A stretch of DNA of 64,000 bases, taken from positions 22,108 through 86,107 of the forward strand of contig NZ_SSNI01000029.1 of NCBI RefSeq assembly GCF_010015475.1, written 5' to 3'. The notes beneath the pieces were generated by a model. It was not told the origin of the DNA, made no database searches, and saw only the letters and a list, made by a program, of their open reading frames with translations. Source of the DNA: Pontibacter pamirensis. GTDB taxonomy: Bacteria > Bacteroidota > Bacteroidia > Cytophagales > Hymenobacteraceae. The position numbers and the translations under genes are program-made. Of this stretch, positions 27,084 to 34,680 are shown in pieces (the stretch's first letter is position 1; the number at the start of each line of letters is the position of its first letter).

Positions 27084-28874
27084 TTATCTACTTTTTGTGG
27101 AGGTAGCTTTTCGGCTTCTTTCCGGCGATACCGGCGCATTGTAAAACTTCCAGCTGGTTTGGTAATTCTTCGGAAGCTGCTGGTCTGTTAGTATGGCTCT
27201 GACCATTTCTACAGGCAAGCTATTTTGATGCAACACAGCATCATGGAACTGCTTGTTTGTCATTTTGCCGCTGCCAACCAGTTCCTTTTGCAGGGCATAA
27301 AACTGCAAACCGCCCATCATGTAAGCGACCTGGTACAGTGGGCTGTAGCGGCCCTCGAAAGAACGGCGTACTTCGCCTTCCGCGTTTGCGCGCTCATGCC
27401 CTACACGCTCTACCAAAAAGTCTATACTTTCCTGAGGGGTCCATTTGCCGAGGTGGTAATTGAGCGAGAAAATGATGCGGGCACAGCGGTGCATGCGCCA
27501 GAACAGCATACCAATCCGGTCTTCTGCCGAACGCGGGAAACCCTGATCCCACAGCAGCATCTCCCAGTACAAGGCCCACCCCTCTGTCCAGAACGGTGTT
27601 CGGAAGTTGCGGTACTCTTTGTAGCGGTTATTCATGAATCCCTGCAAATGATGTCCCGCAATCAGCTCATGGTGCACAGTGGCTCGGGAAAAGTGCGGGT
27701 TGTTGCCCCGCATGCTCATCAGCTTATCTTCTTGTGCCATGGTATGGGTTGGATAGGAGATGCTGAAAACCTCCCCTCCGGTAAAAAACGGATTTATGAG
27801 CTGCCGTTCAGGCGTCATCATTTGCATACGCCAGGTCTCTTCGGCTATAGGCGGTATGGTTAGCAGGTCTTTCTGCTTCAGAAATTCGACTGACTGGTCA
27901 TATAAATCCAGCATAGCCTCCGGCTGCTGCCCTTCCGGCACATAAGTGTTCTTCACTTTCTCCAGCGCCTGGTGCCAGTCATCGCCAAAACCAAGCTCAC
28001 GAGAGGCCTTGAGCATTTCACGGTCGCACCAGGCATATTCCTTGTTGGCGATTTCAATGAGTTCCTCCGGGGTATAAGGAATCATCTCGTACTCGAGTTG
28101 TCTGATGAGCTCTTCTCTCCCGATGGGGCTGCCCACTATACCGCTCTGGTCTACTTTCTGGTTTTTGCCGGGCACCCTGCCTTTCTTTTCAGCCAGGGCA
28201 GCATAGGTTGTCAGCAAAGTATCCACGCGCTTATAAGGCTCCGGCACCCACCAGGTAAAGCTTGGCTCGTACTGGTTATAAAAAGTATAAACGCTTTTTA
28301 ATCCTTCCTGCAGGTTTTTCACAGTACCCTGCAACCGGAACCCCAGGTCCCTGTTCAGTGAGGCTTCTTTTTCCAGGGCTGCCTTCGAGGCGATAAGTTC
28401 TTTCTCGATGCTGGTCAGTTCAGCCGCTATCTGCTGACCGTTTATGTTGAGACCTCGCCTGCGCGGCTTTTCGAGTGCGTAAATCTTTTCCGCGAAAGGT
28501 ACCCATTTGCTTATCTGTCTGTACTCGTCTGCCGCTACATTCAGCAGGCGCAGTTTATTCTCCAGGTCCCGCTTTGTGAGCAGGTAATCTACCCGGCTGC
28601 CTGCATTCATACCCTCATAGTCCAGGCTGTTCAGTTGTTGCAGGTAGTTGTTGTACAGTTGCTGAAAACGCGTTGTGTACTCCGGCGTGTTTTTCATGAA
28701 GTAGAACCGGTTCAGGCTGCCTTCATCGGCCTGCAACTGCACCATCAGGTGATGTACATCGCTGGTCTGGCTATATAAGCTTTTCTCCTGGGCCTGGCTG
28801 CTTGTGGAGGGGGCAAGGCAACAGCATAACAGCAGAAAAGAAAGTTTCAGGAAGTTTATATCAGGAAGTTTCAT
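27084..28874 (-). CDS. DUF885-family metallopeptidase-like protein
   Basis: The protein has 596 residues with a signal peptide (about 1-28). The family hallmark is TVHHELIAGHHLQGFM (His402, Glu403, His408), followed by FWTEGWALYWEML, whose Glu431 is a likely third zinc ligand. A helical N-terminal half (YEGMNAGSRVDYLLTKRDLE) and the late RIIFSLNYHLGKWTPQESID also match DUF885. The family is predicted to be zinc-dependent peptidases with an altered HExxxGH motif; few members are characterised. It heads a run DUF885-DPP IV-HExxH lipoprotein on the minus strand. A role in trimming imported oligopeptides is inferred. Confidence 0.85.
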   Translation of the reverse strand: MKLPDINFLKLSFLLLCCCLAPSTSSQAQEKSLYSQTSDVHHLMVQLQADEGSLNRFYFMKNTPEYTTRFQQLYNNYLQQLNSLDYEGMNAGSRVDYLLTKRDLENKLRLLNVAADEYRQISKWVPFAEKIYALEKPRRRGLNINGQQIAAELTSIEKELIASKAALEKEASLNRDLGFRLQGTVKNLQEGLKSVYTFYNQYEPSFTWWVPEPYKRVDTLLTTYAALAEKKGRVPGKNQKVDQSGIVGSPIGREELIRQLEYEMIPYTPEELIEIANKEYAWCDREMLKASRELGFGDDWHQALEKVKNTYVPEGQQPEAMLDLYDQSVEFLKQKDLLTIPPIAEETWRMQMMTPERQLINPFFTGGEVFSISYPTHTMAQEDKLMSMRGNNPHFSRATVHHELIAGHHLQGFMNNRYKEYRNFRTPFWTEGWALYWEMLLWDQGFPRSAEDRIGMLFWRMHRCARIIFSLNYHLGKWTPQESIDFLVERVGHERANAEGEVRRSFEGRYSPLYQVAYMMGGLQFYALQKELVGSGKMTNKQFHDAVLHQNSLPVEMVRAILTDQQLPKNYQTSWKFYNAPVSPERSRKATSTKSR

Positions 28875-29246
28875 ACATCATTTTTTTGTAGCGTGAACTC
28901 AGTTAGCGTATGACTTGAAAGTATGAACTTAACTTTGTCTAAGCTTTGTAGCGATAGTTCATCCAGCGACTCATAAATGGCCTTTTGCATTGAGATAACT
29001 TAGCGCTCCACGTCCGCGGGGGCGCGTTTTCATATTCAGCGCTGTGTACATTCCCTGCCTAACGGCTGCCACTATCGTGGCACCGGAAATCTACAAGGCG
29101 CTTCACATGAAAACTGGAAATACTTTTTGCTTCGAGCTACCTAATTACTATTTATTTGATAATAGGTAATCGTCGCTGTATTAGTTGCTGATTACACCTC
29201 ATTTCTGCTTCTAACTACTTCTTCCTTGTACTATGCTGTAGAGAAA
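28875..29246. other. Intergenic region
   Basis: These 372 bases lie between the DUF885 gene and the end of the hydroxyproline genes. A small TGCCAC/GTGGCA stem occurs at 29067-29082, but no T-run follows. No gene or convincing terminator was seen. Confidence 0.45.
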
Positions 29247-30494
29247 TCAATTGTATCTATCAGGCGAGAAGGCATCGATTAGAACAGATGCTTTCCTGTT
29301 CATCAGTTCTTCCGCCAGCAGTTTCCCTGTGGCCGGGGCCAGGCTGATGCCCATCATGCTATGGCCGGTTCCGAAAAGCACGTTGTTCCAGCGCTCGGTA
29401 AAGCCAATATAAGGCAGACCGTCTGGTGAGCAGGGGCGCAGCCCGCTCCATACTTCCTTCTTTTCCGGAAACTCACACCCAAAGCCTCCATAGTACTTTG
29501 AGATAGAATCGTGGATGCCTTTTACGCGGTTCATGTTGATTTTTTCGCTGTCACTCGTGATTTCCATCGTGCCTCCAAACCTTACTTTATCGCCGAAAGG
29601 CGTTACGGCTACACGCGCCTCCGTGAGTATGGCCGGGCGCTGAATAGCTGGTGTGTTATCCGCCAGAAAGCTGTAGCCTTTGCCGCCCAGCATGGGCATG
29701 CTTATTTTTAGCTTCCGGGCCACTTCACCAGACCAGGAACCAGCCGCAATAATGACGTAATCGCCGGAATAGTCTCCCTGGTCTGTTATAACAGACGTAA
29801 CTTTTCTGCCGGAGAAGGCAAAATCGAGCACCTCGGCATTGGCTACAAACTTCACTCCTTTACATTTCAGGTGCATCACCAGAAAAGTGTTCAGCTTGGC
29901 AGGGTTCAGATGCGCATCACCCGGAAAAAACACCCCGCCCAATACATCCATGCCTGCGTTGGGCTCTAGCTGCTGTACTTCCTCTTTCGAAAGCACTTCT
30001 GCCTCCAATCCATGCCGGCTCGCCAGTTGTGCGAACTCCACCTCCTCATGTGCTGCCTCCTCTGTTTTGTAAAGCATGAGCAGGCCTTTCTCTTCCAGCC
30101 CCAGATCAACTGCATTGTGCTGTTCTCCCAAGCCCACATAAAGGCTTTTACTGAGCAGGCTCAGGTTCTTCAGGTACGGTATACTATACTCTACATGCTT
30201 TTTGGTGGCAGACTTATAGAAAAGCAGGCACCACTGTGCCAGGCGCATGTCAAGCTTTGGGTGAATGTAAAATGGACTCGTAGAGGAGAACATCCACTTC
30301 AGTCCTTTTGTAATAATTCCGGGAGAAGCCAACGGGACAATATGGCTGGGCACAATCATACCTGCATTCCCGATGGAGCAACTGTTCGATAGGTCGCCTT
30401 TATCCAGTACGGTTACTTCAAAGCCCTCTTCTGATAAGTAATAAGCGGTAAAAAGACCAATAATTCCTCCTCCGATAATCGTAACTTTGCTCAT
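29247..30494 (-). CDS. FAD-dependent D-hydroxyproline (D-amino acid) dehydrogenase
   Basis: The protein has 415 residues. The N-terminal FAD motif is TIIGGGIIGLFTAYYLSEEG (5-24) with VLDKGDLSNSCSIGNAGMIV. The C-terminal domain has EVWSGLRPCSPDGLPYIG and FGTGHSMMGISLAPATGKLL, as in DadA-type enzymes. In hydroxyproline catabolism this enzyme oxidises cis-4-hydroxy-D-proline to 1-pyrroline-4-hydroxy-2-carboxylate and passes electrons to the respiratory chain. It follows the epimerase gene with a single base between them, which supports this assignment over a general D-amino-acid dehydrogenase. No signal peptide is present, so it is cytoplasmic or on the inner face of the membrane. Confidence 0.9.
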   Translation of the reverse strand: MSKVTIIGGGIIGLFTAYYLSEEGFEVTVLDKGDLSNSCSIGNAGMIVPSHIVPLASPGIITKGLKWMFSSTSPFYIHPKLDMRLAQWCLLFYKSATKKHVEYSIPYLKNLSLLSKSLYVGLGEQHNAVDLGLEEKGLLMLYKTEEAAHEEVEFAQLASRHGLEAEVLSKEEVQQLEPNAGMDVLGGVFFPGDAHLNPAKLNTFLVMHLKCKGVKFVANAEVLDFAFSGRKVTSVITDQGDYSGDYVIIAAGSWSGEVARKLKISMPMLGGKGYSFLADNTPAIQRPAILTEARVAVTPFGDKVRFGGTMEITSDSEKINMNRVKGIHDSISKYYGGFGCEFPEKKEVWSGLRPCSPDGLPYIGFTERWNNVLFGTGHSMMGISLAPATGKLLAEELMNRKASVLIDAFSPDRYN

Positions 30495-30495
30495 A

Positions 30496-31497
30496 TTATA
30501 TCACTTGAAACCCGTGTACATAAGGGTCTTCCTCATCCAGGAAAATGGTGTTCAGACCCGTTACGATGGCCCAACCCTCAATGCCCGGAAGTATAGCGGG
30601 CTTGCCTCCTACGTTGGTTTCTGCCTCTATTGTACCTTTAAAAATGGAGCCGATATAGCTTTCGTGTATAAAATCCTGCCCCGGCTTTAGCAAGCCCTTT
30701 GCATACCATTGCGCCATACGGGCCGAAGTACCGGTGCCGCAGGGCGAGCGGTCGATGGCTTTATCGCCGTAAAAAACAGCATTACGGGCAGTAGATGTAG
30801 GCTGTAGGGTGTCGCCAGCCCATAGAATGTGTGACAGACCTCTTATCGTTTCGTTCTCGGGGTGCACGAAGGTATACTTTTCATTCATGCGCTTCCGAAT
30901 GGTACGGCTCCAGGAAATCAGCTTGTCTGCCGTGAAGTCCTGCAGGCCCGGGAAGTTTTCCTGTGGGTCGATGATGGCATAGAAGTTGCCGCCGTAGGCC
31001 ACATCGAGTGTCAGTTCACCTAACTCAGGGCACTCAATTGTAAGCGCCTCGGCCTCTAAATAGGAGGCAACATTCGTCAGCTTCACTGTCTTTACTTTAC
31101 TGCCCTCCTGTGTGTAACTCACTTTTACCAGGCCGGCGGGTGTTTCCAGGCGCAGTTGCCCGGGTATTTTAGGAGTGACCAACCCTTCTTCCAGCGCAAT
31201 GGTCACCGTGCCAATAGTGCCATGGCCACACATCGGCAGGCAGCCACTCGTTTCTATAAAGAGTACAGCGACATCATTTGCCGGGTCGTCAGGCGGGTAA
31301 AGGATACTGCCGGACATCATGTCGTGGCCGCGTGGCTCGAACATCAGACCTTTTCTAACCCAGTCATACTCCCGCAGGAAGTGCTGCCGCTTTTCACTTA
31401 TATTGGCTCCTTTCAGAATTGGACCACCTCCTGCCACCAACCGGACTGGATTACCACAGGTATGGGCGTCGATACAAAAGAACGTTTTTCTTGCCAT
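30496..31497 (-). CDS. 4-hydroxyproline 2-epimerase (proline racemase family)
   Basis: The protein has 333 residues. Both catalytic Cys sites are present: LPMCGHGTIGT (Cys90) and DRSPCGTGTSARMAQ (Cys253). DAHTCGNPVRLV at the N-terminus is typical of hydroxyproline epimerases. The enzyme converts trans-4-hydroxy-L-proline to cis-4-hydroxy-D-proline in the cytoplasm. Two Cys catalysts separate it from the Cys/Thr dehydratase relatives. The neighbours are the D-hydroxyproline dehydrogenase one base downstream and the semialdehyde dehydrogenase 19 bases upstream, giving a complete pathway. The length is normal. Confidence 0.94.
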   Translation of the reverse strand: MARKTFFCIDAHTCGNPVRLVAGGGPILKGANISEKRQHFLREYDWVRKGLMFEPRGHDMMSGSILYPPDDPANDVAVLFIETSGCLPMCGHGTIGTVTIALEEGLVTPKIPGQLRLETPAGLVKVSYTQEGSKVKTVKLTNVASYLEAEALTIECPELGELTLDVAYGGNFYAIIDPQENFPGLQDFTADKLISWSRTIRKRMNEKYTFVHPENETIRGLSHILWAGDTLQPTSTARNAVFYGDKAIDRSPCGTGTSARMAQWYAKGLLKPGQDFIHESYIGSIFKGTIEAETNVGGKPAILPGIEGWAIVTGLNTIFLDEEDPYVHGFQVI

Positions 31498-31516
31498 CGT
31501 TGAGTTCGAGTTCTGA

Positions 31517-32971
31517 CTACAAGCTGTCCTTAGTTAACTGTCCGTTTATAGTGCGCCAGACAGACAGCGTATTTGCATCTTTTAACTCTTCAGGCAGCAG
31601 CTCCTGCGGTGCCGATTGAAAGGTAACAGGTCGTGCAAAACGCTTGATGGCGTAAGTCCCGACAGAGGTGCTGCGACTATCAGTTGTAGCAGGAAAAGGG
31701 CCGCCGTGTGTCATGGCATGCGACACTTCAACTCCTGTAGGAACGCCTTCAAAAAGTACCCGTCCGCATTTTTCCCGAATAATGTCCGTCAGTGTTTCTG
31801 CCTGACTAAGTTCTGATTTACTTCCCCAGATGGTACAGGTAAGCTGCCCCTGCAATTGCTCTGCTGCCTGCTCCAGTTCTTCCAGGCCATTATAGGTAAC
31901 CACTAAAGTAAAAGGCCCGAAAACCTCCTCCTGCATCTCCGGGTTCTGCAGCCACTCCTGTACAGATGTTTTGGCCAGCGCTGCTTTGCCTGTCAGCACA
32001 TCCTCATCTGGTGTTACCAGCTTTTCGATGCCGCTGTGAGCTGTTAATTTGTTGAATCCTTTGTAATAATTCTCGCAGATGCCTTCGTGCAGCATTTTAT
32101 CACCTGCAGCTTCTCCCAATTTTTCAGAGAGCCTTCCCAGAAACAATGTTGTAGTGTCAGACTCCGGATAGAAGATAAGACCAGGATTTGTACAGAACTG
32201 CCCTACGCCGAGCAGAACGGACTGTGCCGCCTGATCGGCTAATTGCTGGCTTTCTGCTTCGGCTTTTTCGGGTAAAACTAAAACAGGGTTTATACTTCCC
32301 ATTTCGGCATAAACAGGAATGGGCTGCTCCCGCTGGCATGCCAGATCAAAAATAGCTTTCCCGCCTTTATAGGAACCTGTAAAAGCAACAGCCTTTGTTT
32401 TCGGATGCCTTACCAGTTCCTGGCCAGTTTCTATACCGCCACTCACATGCTGGAAAACACTTTCTGGCAAGCCGCAAGTCTGCAGTGCTTTTTTAATAGC
32501 GCCATATACTAGCTGTGATGTTTTAGGATGCCCCGGGTGCTCTTTGTATACCACCGTGCAACCCGCTGCCAGCGCAGAGGCAGTGTCTCCACCTGCAGTA
32601 GAAAAAGCTAGTGGAAAGTTACTGGCTCCAAACACGGCCACTGGTCCGAGGGGTATCAATATTCTGCGCAAATCCGCTCTTGGCAAAGGAGTCCGTTCAG
32701 GCAAGGCAGTATCAATGGTCGCCTCTAGCCAGACTCCCTCTTCCAGCAATTCAGCAAAAAGTTTTAACTGGTTCATTGTCCTGCCGCGCTCACCCGTCAG
32801 GCGGCCTGCAGGCAGGTTAGACTCCATACTTGCTGTCTGTATCAGATTATCACCAAGCGCTTCTATCTCGGCAGCAACTTCTCTTAGTAAACTAGCCTTC
32901 GTACTGGCTGAAACTTTTTTATATACCTTGAATGCTTCTTCTGATTGTATAAGAACTTGTATAATTGGCAT
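31517..32971 (-). CDS. 2-oxoglutarate semialdehyde (2,5-dioxovalerate) dehydrogenase
   Basis: The protein has 484 residues of the aldehyde dehydrogenase superfamily. The active-site Cys260 lies in GVGQFCTNPGL, the general base Glu223 in YAEMGSINP, and FGASNFPLAFS holds the conserved Asn. RLTGERGRTMNQLKLFA is characteristic of 2-oxoglutarate-semialdehyde dehydrogenases. It makes 2-oxoglutarate, the last step of hydroxyproline (and of some sugar) degradation. The N-terminus is short: it begins near the EEAFKVYKK helix, and an in-frame TGA at 32996-32998 rules out an extension, so the usual first strand (NPATGE) is absent. This may be a short form of the family. Co-transcription with the epimerase is likely. 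Confidence 0.9.
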   Translation of the reverse strand: MPIIQVLIQSEEAFKVYKKVSASTKASLLREVAAEIEALGDNLIQTASMESNLPAGRLTGERGRTMNQLKLFAELLEEGVWLEATIDTALPERTPLPRADLRRILIPLGPVAVFGASNFPLAFSTAGGDTASALAAGCTVVYKEHPGHPKTSQLVYGAIKKALQTCGLPESVFQHVSGGIETGQELVRHPKTKAVAFTGSYKGGKAIFDLACQREQPIPVYAEMGSINPVLVLPEKAEAESQQLADQAAQSVLLGVGQFCTNPGLIFYPESDTTTLFLGRLSEKLGEAAGDKMLHEGICENYYKGFNKLTAHSGIEKLVTPDEDVLTGKAALAKTSVQEWLQNPEMQEEVFGPFTLVVTYNGLEELEQAAEQLQGQLTCTIWGSKSELSQAETLTDIIREKCGRVLFEGVPTGVEVSHAMTHGGPFPATTDSRSTSVGTYAIKRFARPVTFQSAPQELLPEELKDANTLSVWRTINGQLTKDSL

Positions 32972-33009
32972 ATTCCGTGATGTTAAAATGTTGGTTCATA
33001 TTTATACTA

Positions 33010-33047
33010 TGTAGGCTTAAGCAACCCCTACATTACTTAAGCCTACA
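33010..33047. promoter_or_regulatory. Perfect 12-bp inverted repeat upstream of the semialdehyde dehydrogenase
   Basis: TGTAGGCTTAAG (33010-33021) and CTTAAGCCTACA (33036-33047) flank a 14-base loop that contains CCCTACAT, partly repeating the motif. It lies 39 bases upstream of the dehydrogenase start. With no T-run on either side it looks more like an operator or mRNA hairpin than a terminator. Confidence 0.5.
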
Positions 33048-33126
33048 AAATATACTCAAAATATTTTACCTTTAAGAATACAGGAATATTCTATAAGCTT
33101 CTTTTAATGTATTATTGGGCAGCAAT

Positions 33127-34068
33127 TTAATCTTTCAGAACAGCTTGTTCCTGCAGTCTTTCCATTATCTGCTCTAGATTAGGCCTTGTTTTTAAGGCCT
33201 GTTGGATGATGGTGAGCACCTGCTCGCGCTCCTCGCCTTCCAGTGGCATCCTCGGAAGCCGCACCTGCTCAGTGCCGATGCCCGTGTGCACCTCGGCCAG
33301 TTTGATGTTCTGCACCAGTTTGGGGTGCACGTCCAGTTCCAGCAGCGGGAAGAACCAGCGGTTTATCGCCACCGCCTCTTCCAGCCTATTGGCCTTCACC
33401 AGTTCATATATCGCCACTGTCTCAGCAGGGAAGGCGCATACCAGGCCCGCTACCCAGCCGTCAGCGCCCAGCACCAGGCTCTCCAGCGCCAGCGTGTCCA
33501 CACCTGATAGGATGCTGAACCTGTCGCCAAACCGGTTGCGCATGCGCGTGATGTTGCCTACCTCCCGCGTCGACTCCTTCACCGCCTGGATGTTCTCACA
33601 CTCCACCAGCTCGGCAAACATATCCAGCGTTACCAGGATGCGGTAGTCGATGGGGTTGTTGTATATCATGATGGGCAAATCAGTGGAAGCGGCTATAGCT
33701 TTGAAGTAAGCCACCGTCTCCCTGTCATCGGCCTTGTAGCGCATGGGCGGAAGCAGCATCAGTCCGCTCGCTCCGTTCCTTTTGGCAGCGGCGGCCGCCT
33801 CAATGGCACCTGCCGTTGTCTGCTCGGCGATGTTGAGGATAACCGGCACTCGGCCCTCCACATGCGCCACCGTCTCCCGCACCAGCACGGCCTTCTCCTC
33901 ATCGCTCAGTGTGCTGGCTTCTCCCAGGGTGCCCCCCAGTATAATGCCGTTCACGCCGGCAGCGAGCTGCGCGTCAATGTTTTTAAGAAAGGCGTCGATG
34001 TCGAGCTTGTCGTCTGATGTGAACTTGGTGGTCACTGCCGGGAAAACTCCCTCCCATTGTACTTTCAT
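33127..34068 (-). CDS. 1-pyrroline-4-hydroxy-2-carboxylate deaminase (DapA/NAL family)
   Basis: The protein has 313 residues forming a (beta/alpha)8 barrel of the dihydrodipicolinate synthase family. GVNGIILGGTLGEASTLS holds the carboxylate-binding Gly-Thr pair, Tyr136 lies in IMIYNNP, and the Schiff-base Lys164 in IQAVKEST. Family members include DapA, N-acetylneuraminate lyase and the hydroxyproline-pathway deaminase. The neighbouring epimerase, D-hydroxyproline dehydrogenase and semialdehyde dehydrogenase decide for the last. It removes ammonia and water chemistry from the pyrroline to give 2-oxoglutarate semialdehyde. A 30-bp motif shared with the M24/AraC intergenic region lies 179 bases upstream. 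The gene looks more GC-rich than its neighbours by eye. Confidence 0.92.
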   Translation of the reverse strand: MKVQWEGVFPAVTTKFTSDDKLDIDAFLKNIDAQLAAGVNGIILGGTLGEASTLSDEEKAVLVRETVAHVEGRVPVILNIAEQTTAGAIEAAAAAKRNGASGLMLLPPMRYKADDRETVAYFKAIAASTDLPIMIYNNPIDYRILVTLDMFAELVECENIQAVKESTREVGNITRMRNRFGDRFSILSGVDTLALESLVLGADGWVAGLVCAFPAETVAIYELVKANRLEEAVAINRWFFPLLELDVHPKLVQNIKLAEVHTGIGTEQVRLPRMPLEGEEREQVLTIIQQALKTRPNLEQIMERLQEQAVLKD

Positions 34069-34246
34069 AAGTCTGAATGTTTTGTTGTAGATGATATATT
34101 TCTCCCTCCCTTGTTTAACTGTTTAAGCTTTGGGAATGTATGGTTTCAGATGATGCGAAGCGTATGTTCGAAGCTCAGCTTGTTAGCGGGCACATGTGCT
34201 CCTGATTTAGGCAAAGCTAGGCTGAAACCCGCTCTCATATTTTCAG

Positions 34247-34276
34247 TATTTCACCCTTTCGTAACACTATACTACC
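34247..34276. promoter_or_regulatory. 30-bp conserved motif, copy 1 (upstream of hydroxyproline deaminase)
   Basis: Core CACCCTTTCGTAACACTATA. All 30 bases are identical to 42860-42889, and the flanks are unrelated. It is located 179 bases upstream of the deaminase start and has the same orientation, relative to the minus-strand gene on its left, as copy 2. It is probably a binding site of the AraC-type regulator at 42952, but that is inference. Confidence 0.7.
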
Positions 34277-34579
34277 TCCTTTTACCTTTCTTACCTTCAT
34301 TATCAGGTAATATTGTTGCAAATCAACATAACCAGGAGAAGGGGTTCTATCTTAAGTTACCATTTTTGAGTAAAGAATCCGAATTACTAGTCTTCAGTTT
34401 GGCATGGAAAAAAGAAAGACTGTGCTCCCACAAAAGAATTTTAGTGTATGCAGTAGCTACTAATTCCTTTCTCTCCCTTTGTCTTAGAGCATGTTAACTC
34501 AACACCAGTATATTACTTTATAACTCAAGTTGCGCTATGCACATTTCATTGTTCCGCTACCGTTAAAGACCCACCCCTG

Positions 34580-34595
34580 CCCCTCCCAAGAGGGG
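34580..34595. repeat. Small hairpin in C-rich sequence
   Basis: CCCCTC (34580-34585) and GAGGGG (34590-34595) flank CCAA and are followed by AATTT, about 85 bases past the end of the S9 peptidase gene on the minus strand. On that strand no clear T-run follows. It may be part of an interspersed repeat. Confidence 0.4.
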
Positions 34596-34680
34596 AATTT
34601 CGAACTAGAAGAAAGATTAGCCCCGGAAGGGTTAAGCGTGGGTTCATTTCAGATGCGAATAACAAATCACAACCTGATTT

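Larger units (their letters stand above)
34069..34680. other. Intergenic region upstream of hydroxyproline genes
   Basis: The 612 bases contain no supported gene. They hold the shared 30-bp motif (34247-34276) and a small C-rich hairpin (34580-34595). The promoter of the pyrroline deaminase gene is expected on the left part. Confidence 0.55.

Noticed and set aside
33010..33047. Palindrome as a rho-independent terminator
   Set aside because: No T-run follows the stem on either strand.
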